Positions 1 through 7,696 of a stretch of DNA of 64,000 nt are shown here, one piece after another (within the stretch, counting starts at the first letter, position 1; the number at the start of each line of letters is the position of its first letter). Source of the stretch: Saprospiraceae bacterium (lineage in GTDB: Bacteria > Bacteroidota > Bacteroidia > Chitinophagales > Saprospiraceae). Location: assembly GCA_022844565.1 (NCBI GenBank), contig JALHLK010000014.1:1-64000 (forward strand), read 5' to 3'. The position numbers were made by a program, and so were the translations under genes. The notes below the pieces were generated by a model. That model was given only the letters and a program-made list of their open reading frames with translations, was not told the DNA's origin and made no database searches.

Positions 1-90
1 AGAAATAAAGAATCTGTAAAGATATCTTGGTCATTTACAACGGACTTAGCAAGGAACAAAATGAGCAATAAATACCCGATTTTAATTTAA
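1..90 (+). CDS. Possible 3' end of an upstream gene (partial)
   Basis: The frame is open from the first base to a TAA at 88-90 and encodes 29 residues ending in KYPILI. The composition (alternating polar and hydrophobic residues) would suit the last strand of a secreted or outer-membrane protein. Such a short open stretch can occur by chance in AT-rich DNA, so the call is weak. It is followed directly by repeat sequence. Confidence 0.3.
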   Translation, partial: RNKESVKISWSFTTDLARNKMSNKYPILI

Positions 91-112
91 ATCTTTAATT
101 AGACGGAGCACT
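84..112. repeat. Solo copy of a palindromic-element end
   Basis: This stretch ends in AGACGGAGCACT and closely matches 245-273, the right end of the neighbouring palindromic element, in the same orientation. It abuts the left end of that element, so positions 101-124 form a near-perfect inverted repeat centred on ACTAGT. It is either a truncated second copy or a target-site remnant. Confidence 0.55.
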
Positions 113-273
113 AGTGCTCTGTCCAGATAAAGATCTTAATTAAATGTCGTTCTTTTTCCAAATCTCTGCGTTAAAAATTCTCAGCGTAGCGGTGCTATGC
201 TTCTAATTTTTGTCTTGATATTTGAAAAAATTACTTCCATTATAATTTAAGTCTTTATTTGGACAGAGCACTT
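112..273. repeat. 162-bp imperfect palindromic (MITE-like) element
   Basis: The element begins AGTGCTCTGTCCAGATAAAG and ends with the matching inverted sequence (CTTTATTTGGACAGAGCACT). Pairing continues with mismatches along both arms to a central palindrome, GCGTAGC-GGT-GCTATGC. It has no ORF. Long terminal inverted repeats without coding content resemble a non-autonomous transposable element or a large intergenic hairpin; no target duplication was identified. Confidence 0.7.
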
Positions 274-423
274 GGTTTATGCTATTTTAAAAATTTCTTT
301 AGACTTCTGCCTTATCATGTAAATCTTTCGAAAGTTATCGTGAAAAATAGAATTAAATTCTTTCCTTAAAATCTATTTGTATGTTTTTTAGAAAAAATTA
401 TTCTAATTGACAATAATAACTTG

Positions 424-431
424 TATTTTTG
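424..431 (+). promoter_or_regulatory. -7 box upstream of the PorP/SprF gene
   Basis: TATTTTTG matches the Bacteroidota -7 consensus TAnnTTTG and lies 52 bases before the ATG. No well-spaced -33 TTTG was found. Confidence 0.5.
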
Positions 432-483
432 CGTAACAAATCTATCATTTCAACCCTATTACTATAAAAATAAAAAATAGCAA

Positions 484-1554
484 ATGATGCTTACAAAAAT
501 AAAGACTACTGTAATATTAGCTATAATGAGTATCGGGTCAATCATGGCTCAAGATATCCATTTTTCTCAATTTTATATGTCCCCATTAAATCTTAACCCT
601 GCTATGACGGGTGTACTAAATTGTAAAAACAGATTTGTTGCCAATTATCGTAATCAATGGGCAAGTGTATTAGGGGCTAATGCCTACAACACATATTCTT
701 TTTCTTATGATCAAAAGAACCCTATAGGGAGAGAAGACTATTGGGGCATAGGTGGAACCCTTTGGGGAGATGTAGCTGGTGAAGCTCGATATGGTATGCT
801 TCAGGCAAGGGTAAGTGGCTCTTATAGCAAAAAAATGGCAGGTAATAGAAAATCAGCTTCTTATGCAGTAATTGGAGCAGACTTCGGTCTTAGTCAAAGA
901 AGGTTAGATCAAAACGCATTAAGATGGCCTTCACAAATTACACCTACAGGATTTGATCCTTTAGCTCAAGGCGAAACGATATCCAATACTACTAAATTTT
1001 ATCCCGACCTATCCCTTGGAGCACTTTGGTTTAGTGTGATAGATGAATTCAATTATTGGTATGCTGGTGCTGCTTATCATCACATCAACAGGCCAAAAAT
1101 TTCGTTTTTTGCTTCAAGTGTTGCTGCAAATTTGGCTAGTAGGTTGACCGTACATGGTGGAGGTGAGTTTAGTGTGAATAATACAGTCTCAGTGATGCCT
1201 TTTGCACTATTTATGTCTCAAGGTCCACATAAGCAGTTTAATGGTGGTGCTTCACTTCGATTTGCCATGGGAGATAGAAGGACAAGCGATCAATCTTTTG
1301 AAGCCGGTGTATATTACAGATCAGGTATCCAAGATAAAAGCCCAAATGCTGAGGACAATGAGATAGGGTTACATTCTGATGCATTAATATTACAAACAAG
1401 ATTTAATTTAAATCAAGCATCTTATGGTTTTTCATATGACTTAAACGTGTCTAAATTGGCAGCGGGAAGTCCTGGAAATGGATCGTTTGAGTTTTCTATT
1501 GTCTACCAAATTTGTGGTCCAGAGAAGAGGGGCGTTTATTGTCCTAGATTCTAG
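484..1554 (+). CDS. PorP/SprF family type IX secretion system membrane protein
   Basis: The 356-residue product has an N-terminal signal peptide ending near SIMAQD, followed by the family hallmark QDIHFSQFYMSPLNLNPAMTG (residues 23-43). Glycine- and aromatic-rich alternating segments follow, as expected for an outer-membrane beta-barrel. PorP/SprF proteins work with the type IX secretion/gliding apparatus, often binding the peptidoglycan-linked PorE-type partner; Bacteroidota carry many paralogs next to large secreted proteins. No T9SS substrate or porE gene lies beside it here, so it looks like an orphan paralog. The stop codon falls inside a copy of the repeat end described at 1549-1570. 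Confidence 0.93.
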   Translation: MMLTKIKTTVILAIMSIGSIMAQDIHFSQFYMSPLNLNPAMTGVLNCKNRFVANYRNQWASVLGANAYNTYSFSYDQKNPIGREDYWGIGGTLWGDVAGEARYGMLQARVSGSYSKKMAGNRKSASYAVIGADFGLSQRRLDQNALRWPSQITPTGFDPLAQGETISNTTKFYPDLSLGALWFSVIDEFNYWYAGAAYHHINRPKISFFASSVAANLASRLTVHGGGEFSVNNTVSVMPFALFMSQGPHKQFNGGASLRFAMGDRRTSDQSFEAGVYYRSGIQDKSPNAEDNEIGLHSDALILQTRFNLNQASYGFSYDLNVSKLAAGSPGNGSFEFSIVYQICGPEKRGVYCPRF

Positions 1555-1570
1555 TGCTCCGTCTAAATAA
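1549..1570. repeat. Solo repeat end overlapping the porP stop codon
   Basis: TTCTAGTGCTCCGTCTAAATAA contains the inverse of the solo end at 84-112 (AGACGGAGCACT). It also resembles 62271-62292 at the 3' end of a VOC gene. The TAG at 1552-1554 is the PorP/SprF stop. Confidence 0.5.
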
Positions 1571-1762
1571 TTTTTGGAATTAAAAAAGTGACCTAAAGGT
1601 CTTACAGGGCTATGTACAAGGTTATCGGATTAATTTAATAATACAAATTTTTACAAAAATTATATAAAGCATACTGGTTATATTTATCTTACCTTTATTG
1701 GGTCATCGGTCGTCCGAGAAATACGGAACCCCGTTGTGAGAGTAGAATAAAATCAAATTAGT

Positions 1763-1879
1763 ATGAACAATATATTTAAAGGACTTATTGCAGGATATGG
1801 AGCAAAAGAGTTAGGTGGTGGCTGTCTCGGGACCGTCTTAGTTTTTGTCATCATATGGGTAGCATTAGGGAGCTGCTAA
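1763..1879 (+). CDS. Small glycine-rich single-span membrane protein (38 aa)
   Basis: ATG at 1763 opens a 38-codon frame. The product starts MNNIFKGLIAGYGAKELGGG and ends in a hydrophobic helix of about 16 residues (VLVFVIIWVAL) followed by GSC. Its pattern of amphipathic lead, GAK-LGGG-C-G turn and one membrane span recalls short conserved hypothetical proteins of Bacteroidota; this is from memory and unverified. A hairpin terminator follows at 1947-2012. The function is unknown. Confidence 0.6.
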   Translation: MNNIFKGLIAGYGAKELGGGCLGTVLVFVIIWVALGSC

Positions 1880-1946
1880 GGTAGTTTTCACAAATCTGAC
1901 CATGTAGGGTATAATATGCAATTAGGCAGTTATAAGTAAAAAAAAC

Positions 1947-2012
1947 GGGACGGCCTGTTAGTGAAAAGAGCGAAAAAATATCGTGGTATTATTTCAATTT
2001 TTCGACCGTCCC
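1947..2012. terminator. Bidirectional hairpin terminator
   Basis: GGGACGG (1947-1953) pairs with CCGTCCC (2006-2012), and an inner CGAAAAA pairs with TTTTTCG. An A-tract precedes and a T-tract follows the stem. It lies between the convergent 38-aa ORF and the minus-strand lipoprotein gene, so it can serve both. Confidence 0.65.
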
Positions 2013-2029
2013 TTATTTTTAAATTCTTC

Positions 2030-2416
2030 CTACCATTGTTCACCCACCAATTTGAAGTTTCTTCTTTGTCCATCAACTGAGATTGAGTAATCTAGTTGTA
2101 ACGTACCATTTGTGTAAAATCCCTCCCCTTTGATAGTCACACCATCTTCGAGATACTGAAAAGGAATTCTAACAGACATCCTTTCATCATTTTTATTATT
2201 GATGTCTAAGGTCACAACATCCCAAATATCACCGTCCATTGGAGCATCAATCAATAAATTATCTCCATACTTTGCACTAATGCTAAATTTAAATGGCCTT
2301 GTCACTCCAACAACCTGACCTTGATAAATTCCTACAATTGGCAAAACACGCTCATCATATCTTTCGCAACTAAGCACAGTAAAAACAACAAGTAACAAAA
2401 GCAGTATTCTTTTCAT
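2030..2416 (-). CDS. Small lipoprotein of unknown function
   Basis: The 128-residue protein has a classical lipoprotein signal: MKR, a leucine/valine core, then the lipobox VLSC with Cys17. The rest is predicted beta-rich, with no motif I recognise. It may be a small periplasmic or outer-membrane-attached beta-sandwich. It is monocistronic: the convergent small ORF ends on one side and a long intergenic region lies upstream. Confidence 0.8.
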   Translation of the reverse strand: MKRILLLLLVVFTVLSCERYDERVLPIVGIYQGQVVGVTRPFKFSISAKYGDNLLIDAPMDGDIWDVVTLDINNKNDERMSVRIPFQYLEDGVTIKGEGFYTNGTLQLDYSISVDGQRRNFKLVGEQW

Positions 2417-2780
2417 GATTTAAGTTTTTATTTGCCTTTATGACGACTAAAATAATACGTAGGTTTTATTCACTTTAACCAAAATTGTACATTTATCACT
2501 AAATTAACGCAAATGTTAATACTTTGATATTTAACACTTATACATGTTAATAATTGTTAATTAGAATTATAATCAGTATAATATTAGGTTAAAAACGTTT
2601 TTATTTACTTTTGTATGGATAGTTTAACAAGGGGACATAAGAAAAAGAATTTTAAAAATTGCGAAAACTTCAGGTAAAGGGTCATCAATTCTGAGTGTGA
2701 TATATAAATAAAGGCGAAGCTTATACCAATTATGAATATATTTATTATTTTTGATTCTAGGTAAAACATAAAAGGAAGGA
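2417..2780. other. Intergenic region with two -7 boxes
   Basis: This 364-bp AT-rich stretch separates divergent genes. TACTTTTG (2606-2613) and TATTTTTG (2746-2753) fit TAnnTTTG on the plus strand; the second lies 27 bases before the ATG at 2781 and is the likelier promoter. No stable ORF or RNA was recognised. Confidence 0.5.
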
Positions 2781-3278
2781 ATGAAACATTTAATATGGAT
2801 TTTTTTATTGGTTGTAGTCACAAAAATTGATGCACAAGAGAAACCAAATGATTTTAGTAAAATTGATAATGTGATTAATGTACTCTATGGCGTCATTTCT
2901 GGGCCTGCTGGTGATAGAAATTGGGTCCTATTTAAATCATTATTTCACGAAAAAGCTATCATGGGCACAACAGGCACCAATAAAGAAGGTATAAAAATAT
3001 TTAATCACTTTACACCAGACGATTATGTACAGCGCAATGGTCCAGCATTCAAAACGAGAGGTTTTTTTGAAGAAGAAATTGAGCGGGTTACCAATCAATT
3101 TGGTGGGGTAGCTCAGGTGTTTACTTCGTATCAATACCGGTTTGAGAAGGGTGGCGAGATACAGAAAAGAGGAATAAATTGCGTGCAACTGGCTTTCGAA
3201 AAAGATCGTTGGTTTATCACACAAATAATTTGGGAAGGTGAGTCAGCCAATAATATGTTACCTAAGTTGAAAAAGTAA
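2781..3278 (+). CDS. Secreted NTF2/SnoaL-like protein
   Basis: The 165-residue product has a signal peptide cut near IDAQE. The mature part fits the NTF2-like cone fold: an N-terminal helix (DFSKIDNVINVLYGVISG), WVLFKSLFHEKAIM, and a C-terminal sheet ending in RWFITQIIWEGES. Such proteins are often small secreted enzymes or ligand binders whose substrate cannot be read from sequence. The start is supported by the signal peptide and the -7 box just upstream. Confidence 0.75.
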   Translation: MKHLIWIFLLVVVTKIDAQEKPNDFSKIDNVINVLYGVISGPAGDRNWVLFKSLFHEKAIMGTTGTNKEGIKIFNHFTPDDYVQRNGPAFKTRGFFEEEIERVTNQFGGVAQVFTSYQYRFEKGGEIQKRGINCVQLAFEKDRWFITQIIWEGESANNMLPKLKK

Positions 3279-3396
3279 TCGTATTTATTTCCTGAGGGTA
3301 GGCATTTTTTGAAAAGTAATAAGTCTTTAAATTAAAGATTTTTGATATAATTAGGTTGTAACATTAGCATCTAAATAATAAGCAGTTTTTGACAAA

Positions 3397-3428
3397 TTTG
3401 TCTTATAACATCATTGCCTTTATTTTCG
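3397..3428 (+). promoter_or_regulatory. Promoter of the 3460 lipoprotein gene
   Basis: TTTG (3397-3400), a 20-base spacer, then TATTTTCG (3421-3428) match the Bacteroidota -33/-7 pattern, with one mismatch in the -7 box. The ATG lies 31 bases downstream. Confidence 0.55.
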
Positions 3429-3459
3429 TTTTTTATGTAGAAACTAGAAATCTATAGTC

Positions 3460-3900
3460 ATGAAACGTAATTACTTCTTCATTGTTCTGATCGTATTAAT
3501 TTTAGCAGCATGTGATACTGCAGATAGTAGTACAAAGAATACGGATGACACACTAACTGGTAAGTGGAAGTTGATAAAGTACCAAAATATTTCGTCAAAT
3601 AAAATCGAATCTGAACCAACAGATATTTATCGATCAATAGTTCTTGATTTTCAAGATAATGGACTTGAAGGCACTATGAAAGGGCATACTGTTACTAACA
3701 CAGTAAGTGGAACTTATGAAATAACAGGTGGTAAAAAGATGAAAACAATGAGCTTCGGAGGCTCTAAGGTGGGTGAACCCAACTGGGGAAGTAAGTTTTG
3801 GACCTCAATTCACGCAGCAGCATCATACGAAAGAAATGGTGATCAGCTCTTCATACTTTTTAATGATAATACCGAACAGATGGAGTTTAAGGCTCAATAA
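3460..3900 (+). CDS. Lipocalin-like lipoprotein
   Basis: The 146-residue product has a lipoprotein signal with lipobox LAAC (Cys18) and a serine/threonine-rich linker. A small beta-barrel-like domain opens with LTGKWKLIKYQN, a G-x-W start typical of lipocalin-like domains in Bacteroidota. No catalytic residues are evident; a surface or periplasmic ligand-binding role is inferred. It converges on the ygiD-type gene with only 6 bases between the stops. Confidence 0.75.
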   Translation: MKRNYFFIVLIVLILAACDTADSSTKNTDDTLTGKWKLIKYQNISSNKIESEPTDIYRSIVLDFQDNGLEGTMKGHTVTNTVSGTYEITGGKKMKTMSFGGSKVGEPNWGSKFWTSIHAAASYERNGDQLFILFNDNTEQMEFKAQ

Positions 3901-3906
3901 AAGCTC

Positions 3907-4794
3907 CTATCCTACCTTCACACTCGTCATGGTCAATGACCCTCCTATTGGCTTATCATTAAATAAAGATACATCATCTTTATCGTCTTTTAATGCCATT
4001 GCGTAAAGAAGTGGTAGATAATGCTCAGGTGTAGGAATAGCTAGATCAAAAGCTTTACCTTGTTTTTTGAAATTAATAAGGCTTTGGTGATCGCTAGTTT
4101 TGATCCATTCCTTCATCTTACTATCTGCTTCAATTGCCCAATCGTATGCGTAATCCTCTTTTAATTTATCCCAAGCTACTAAACCAAGGTTGTGTACCAT
4201 ATTGCCACTCCCTATGATAAGCACACCTTTGTCTCGCAACCTTTTTAACTGCTGAGCCAAATCATAATGCTGTTGAGGAGTTAGGCTATAGTCTAAACTC
4301 AATTGGATAACAGGTACATCAGCATTTGGGAATAGATGTTTCACAACGGACCAAGAGCCATGGTCTAAACCCCATCGTTCATCTAATTGAACAGTATCTT
4401 TTGGCTGAACAAGTAATGATATTTCTTTGGCAAGCTCAGGATGCCCAGGTGCAGGATATTGTACTTGGTATAATTCTTTTGGGAATCCTCCAAAATCATA
4501 AATTATTCGAGGATTAGCCATAGCCGTCACTTGAGTTCCCTTGGTTTCCCAATGCGCAGATACGACCAAAATAGCATTGGGTTTCTCTAAAAGTTCTCCT
4601 TGTTTTCTAAATCCTTTTACAAATTCATTGTTTTCTATAGCATTCATTGGAGAGCCATGGCCTAAAAATAGGACCGGCATCCGCTTTGTACTTTTAAAAG
4701 TGTCCCCAAGTTTTTCAAGTGAACTAAGGGTAGTAAACATAGGAGCAGATATTATACCTAGTGCCGAAAGTGCTAAAAAATCTTTACGTTTCAT
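3907..4794 (-). CDS. ygiD: 4,5-DOPA dioxygenase extradiol family protein (YgiD/LigB fold)
   Basis: The 295-residue protein belongs to the LigB-type class III extradiol dioxygenases, which open catechol rings using a metal held by histidines. HGSP (His46), SAHWET (His81), SGNMVHN (His201) and PTPEHYLPLL (His258) are all present; their spacing equals that of E. coli YgiD (H22, H57, H177, H234) shifted by 24 residues. GLDHGSW (His145) is a further conserved motif. The extra N-terminus (MKRKDFLALSALGIISAPMF) resembles a Tat-like or other export signal, unusual for a cytosolic family. It is divergent from an HxlR regulator that may control it. The natural substrate is uncertain. Confidence 0.9.
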   Translation of the reverse strand: MKRKDFLALSALGIISAPMFTTLSSLEKLGDTFKSTKRMPVLFLGHGSPMNAIENNEFVKGFRKQGELLEKPNAILVVSAHWETKGTQVTAMANPRIIYDFGGFPKELYQVQYPAPGHPELAKEISLLVQPKDTVQLDERWGLDHGSWSVVKHLFPNADVPVIQLSLDYSLTPQQHYDLAQQLKRLRDKGVLIIGSGNMVHNLGLVAWDKLKEDYAYDWAIEADSKMKEWIKTSDHQSLINFKKQGKAFDLAIPTPEHYLPLLYAMALKDDKDDVSLFNDKPIGGSLTMTSVKVG

Positions 4795-4831
4795 TTAAAT
4801 TCTTTGAATGCTTAAGAAATAAGTTTTTCTA

Positions 4832-4911
4832 TTTGGTTTATACCTACAAAACTAATACTTTTGATATACTAAGTATAGTAGATTATTAATAAATAGCAGT
4901 ATACAAAAGTA
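4832..4911. promoter_or_regulatory. Face-to-face promoters and palindromic operator (ygiD / HxlR)
   Basis: Plus strand: TTTG (4832-4835), 20 bases, TACTTTTG (4856-4863), directed at the HxlR gene. Minus strand: TACTTTTG read from 4911 to 4904, directed at ygiD. Between them TATACTAAGTATA (4865-4877) is a perfect palindrome next to the plus-strand -7 box. The layout suits binding by a dimeric HxlR repressor that covers both promoters. Confidence 0.6.
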
Positions 4912-4935
4912 TAGTAACAAATTAAATAATAGATT

Positions 4936-5328
4936 ATGAACAACTTAGAAACGTCCCTCGAAATAAAAAAGTGTCCAAGGAAGTATGTATTAGCCGTCAA
5001 TGATACGCTTAATGTAATTAGTGGAAAATGGAAATTACCAATTATTGCCTCTTTGCTATCAGGAATTACCCGTTTTAAAGACCTTTTAGACAATATAGAA
5101 AAGATAACCCCTAGAATGTTATCAAAGGAATTAAAAGAGCTAGAGGTTAACGGTGTGATTAAAAGAAAGGTGTTTGACACAACGCCAATTAGAATTGAAT
5201 ACACATTGACTGCTTCGGGACAAAATATAGTTAGCGTACTTGATGCTATGGTAAACTGGGGATTGGATCATAGAGGGAAAACTTTTGTAGCCAACGATGT
5301 AAAAGCACAATTTAAAGCTCAACGTTAA
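4936..5328 (+). CDS. HxlR family winged-helix transcriptional regulator
   Basis: The 130-residue product shows the HxlR signature: CPRKYVLAVNDTLNVISGKW with a cysteine near residue 15, then KLPIIASLLSGITRFKDLLDNI, the recognition region ITPRMLSKELKELEVNGVIKR, and the wing YTLTASG. Family members are dimeric repressors or activators that often sense electrophiles, quinones or aldehydes, sometimes through the N-terminal cysteine. Its divergence from a catechol dioxygenase-type gene suggests a quinone/catechol-responsive pair (inference). Confidence 0.92.
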   Translation: MNNLETSLEIKKCPRKYVLAVNDTLNVISGKWKLPIIASLLSGITRFKDLLDNIEKITPRMLSKELKELEVNGVIKRKVFDTTPIRIEYTLTASGQNIVSVLDAMVNWGLDHRGKTFVANDVKAQFKAQR

Positions 5329-5353
5329 TAGCTGTTTAGTTTTTATTGTTTTT

Positions 5354-5809
5354 TCACAAACTAAACGAGACGCCAATATTACTTTTGCCAAGCGCTGATT
5401 CCAATCTTTGTACTTCGTCTATTTTGCCAATTTTCGTGTACTTGTACGAAGTTGTAAAATCCTTGTAAAACAAAACGATCGTATTTGCACCAAATAGCAT
5501 CAAGTCACCTTTTTGAATGAGTTTTGGTACAGATGCATCGATAGGCAAACTTTTTGGTAAGTTGGCATATTTTTCATTATCATTCAATTCTATCATTTCA
5601 AGATCCAGAGGTAAAAAGGCTTTAAAAGAGATAACTGTAGGATTGTCCATAAGCGTTGCTTCGAAGGTTTTATCCTTAATTTTGATTTTTAGTTTTTGAT
5701 TGTTATTTTCTTTCATATTTTTATCTAGTATTTGATTATTGTTATAATTAGAATTTCCCAATACAGTGAAAGTGCACATTATCATGGTTAAAATTATGCT
5801 ATTTGACAT
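5354..5809 (-). CDS. Cyclophilin-like fold protein, exported
   Basis: The 151-residue product begins with a hydrophobic export segment. The remaining ~115 residues fit the cyclophilin-like family (PF18050-type): KIKIKDKTFEATLMDNPTVISFKAFLPLDLEMIEL, GDLMLFGANTIVLFYKDF and KIGKIDEVQRLESAL. Family members are small beta-barrels often encoded near oxidoreductases; their biochemical role is unknown. Its ATG directly follows the stop codon of the upstream outer-membrane protein gene, so translational coupling is likely. The divergent AraC gene probably controls the pair. Confidence 0.75.
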   Translation of the reverse strand: MSNSIILTMIMCTFTVLGNSNYNNNQILDKNMKENNNQKLKIKIKDKTFEATLMDNPTVISFKAFLPLDLEMIELNDNEKYANLPKSLPIDASVPKLIQKGDLMLFGANTIVLFYKDFTTSYKYTKIGKIDEVQRLESALGKSNIGVSFSL

Positions 5810-6583
5810 TTATTTCACTCTTTTATAAGACCTACTAAAATTATAATTCAACGTCACATTCCACATAAAATTATTGTTGCCAGGGATGTTGGACTTAAAG
5901 GTTTGATTGATCGTAGATTGAAGGCTAAAAGGCAGATTTTTGTGATTTAATGCTCCAGTTACAGTCAGGTAATCACCTCTATAACCATCTGTGTATAAAA
6001 AATAAATGGATGGAAATATATTAAAAAAGATATTCTTGCTTATTCCTATATCGGTAATGTTGGTATTTAAAAACAAGACTCGTGTCAATTGAGGCCCATG
6101 GATTTGCAAAGCATTTCCCTGCAAGTACATGGCACTTACCCCAAGTTTCTTATTAATTTGGTAACTCGGTACTGCCTCAAATGCAACAAAGCGAAGTAAT
6201 TCTGTGATTTCCTTCGTTGTATTATTTTGGCTAACCGTCTCACGAATAAGAGTAAATGCAGGATGAGTTCCAATTCTAAAACCAAATTTATCGCCATCCA
6301 CCAATCGATATCGCAACCACCATATTAGCCCTCCTTTTTCTGCATTTGGCACTAATCTAAGGTCAGGCTCAAAGCTAAATTTGTTCTTTCTGATAGATAA
6401 ATTGGTGACAAAAGCAGGACTATTCAATGAAAAAGTAGGAATGATAGAAAAACCATTGTTGGTAAATCCGACGGAGCCTGAAAATATAGTTGCATTTTTT
6501 GTTTCACTTACCTCTTGACTCCACCCAATAGAAAATGAGCAGACCATAAATAAAAATACACGAAGAGGACTTAAAATGTTCAT
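5810..6583 (-). CDS. Predicted outer-membrane beta-barrel protein
   Basis: From ATG 6583 the product has 257 residues: a signal peptide (MNILSPLRVFLFMVCSFSIGWSQ) and alternating beta strands rich in aromatic residues and asparagine, ending WNVTLNYNFSRSYKRVK. The frame stays open to an upstream ATG at 6613, but that start is only a few bases from the likely transcription start, and a signal peptide begins at 6583, so 6583 is preferred. The function is unknown; it could be a small porin or an uncharacterised membrane barrel. It is co-transcribed with the cyclophilin-like gene. Confidence 0.75.
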   Translation of the reverse strand: MNILSPLRVFLFMVCSFSIGWSQEVSETKNATIFSGSVGFTNNGFSIIPTFSLNSPAFVTNLSIRKNKFSFEPDLRLVPNAEKGGLIWWLRYRLVDGDKFGFRIGTHPAFTLIRETVSQNNTTKEITELLRFVAFEAVPSYQINKKLGVSAMYLQGNALQIHGPQLTRVLFLNTNITDIGISKNIFFNIFPSIYFLYTDGYRGDYLTVTGALNHKNLPFSLQSTINQTFKSNIPGNNNFMWNVTLNYNFSRSYKRVK

Positions 6584-6629
6584 AGTAAATATTTTATTAA
6601 CTTCCTTAACCATAAAATAGATCAGGACA

Positions 6630-6702
6630 CAAAAGTAGTCACCCCATATTTTTTACCTTTTATACATTTTACGGTTTTACGTACCAGTTTTACCTTTTAC
6701 AC
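6630..6702 (-). promoter_or_regulatory. Activator-type promoter with direct-repeat operator
   Basis: A minus-strand -7 box TACTTTTG (6637 to 6630) faces the 5810-6583 gene, with no -33 TTTG at the usual distance. In that place lie two near-identical direct repeats, TTTTACCTTTTATAC (6651-6665) and TTTTACCTTTTACAC (6688-6702), 37 bases apart. This is the expected layout for an AraC-type activator. The regulator gene itself starts at 6747. Confidence 0.5.
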
Positions 6703-6746
6703 GATTAATATTGCTTTTCTTTATATTTTTGGTGAAAATTTAATTG

Positions 6747-7634
6747 ATGATACTATTTGATACCATTAAAAAATACAGCGAGACTTTTAACAATAAAACC
6801 TTACATCCGCTCATCAATTTAGTAGACTTAAATAAATCCCATGAAATACTTCGAACGAGGTTTACACTAAGCTTTTATGCCATCGTCATCAAGGAGACAA
6901 GGTGTGGAGACATCCGTTATGGTAATCAATATTACGATTATGATGAAGGCAGCATGGTGTTTTTTGGTCCGAATCAGATTATAACAAGCCAACCTGAAGG
7001 TGAACTGCACCAACCCTACGGACAAGCACTCATTTTTCATCCCGATCTACTACATGGTTCGAGTCTTGGTAAGACCATCCACGACTATTCATACTTTGGA
7101 TATCAATCCAATGAAGCACTCCATCTCTCAGAAAAAGAAAAAGAAATCGTGATAAACTGTTTTGACAACATTGCCTTAGAAATCAGTCAAAATATTGATC
7201 GGCATAGTAAAAAACTGATCATAGCCAATCTTGAGTTGCTGCTCAAATATTGCACAAGATTTTATGACCGACAATTTATCACACGCGAACTTGCGAACCA
7301 CGGTATTATCGAGCGGTTTGAAGCCTTACTTCAAACCTATATTTTTAGCGAAAAAATCAAAGATATGGGCCTACCTTCCGTCAATTACTTTGCCAACGAG
7401 CTCCACCTATCTGCCAACTATTTTGGAGATGTAATAAAAAAGGAAACTGGCAAATCTGCCTTGGAGTATATCCACCTAAAAGTACTTGATATCGCCAAAG
7501 ACAGAATATTAGACCCCACCAAGACCATTAGTGAGGTAGCCTTTGACTTAGGATTCAAATATCCTCAGCACTTCACCCGATTGTTTAAGCAAAAGATTGG
7601 GGTGACGCCGTTGGGGTATAGGGAGATGAATTAA
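6747..7634 (+). CDS. AraC family transcriptional regulator
   Basis: The 295-residue protein has an N-terminal cupin-like sensing part (YDYDEGSMVFFGPNQ, ALIFHPDLLHG) and a C-terminal AraC DNA-binding domain: PSVNYFANELHLSANYFGDVIKKETGKSALEYIHLKVLDIAKDRIL and TISEVAFDLGFKYPQHFTRLFKQKIGVTPLGYR. The C-terminal GF-x-HFTRLFK-x-GVTP motif is diagnostic. The ATG at 6747 is chosen over the in-frame TTG three bases earlier. It is divergent from the outer-membrane/cyclophilin-like pair, its likely target. Confidence 0.93.
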   Translation: MILFDTIKKYSETFNNKTLHPLINLVDLNKSHEILRTRFTLSFYAIVIKETRCGDIRYGNQYYDYDEGSMVFFGPNQIITSQPEGELHQPYGQALIFHPDLLHGSSLGKTIHDYSYFGYQSNEALHLSEKEKEIVINCFDNIALEISQNIDRHSKKLIIANLELLLKYCTRFYDRQFITRELANHGIIERFEALLQTYIFSEKIKDMGLPSVNYFANELHLSANYFGDVIKKETGKSALEYIHLKVLDIAKDRILDPTKTISEVAFDLGFKYPQHFTRLFKQKIGVTPLGYREMN

Positions 7635-7696
7635 AGGATCAAGAAAATGTTTCTTTAAATCTTTATTTTTGACATTTCCCAAATTTGGCACTCCGA

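Noticed and set aside
2615-2677. 20-codon ORF starting just after the TACTTTTG box
   Set aside because: Lysine/asparagine-rich with no sign of a conserved or structured product; likely chance.
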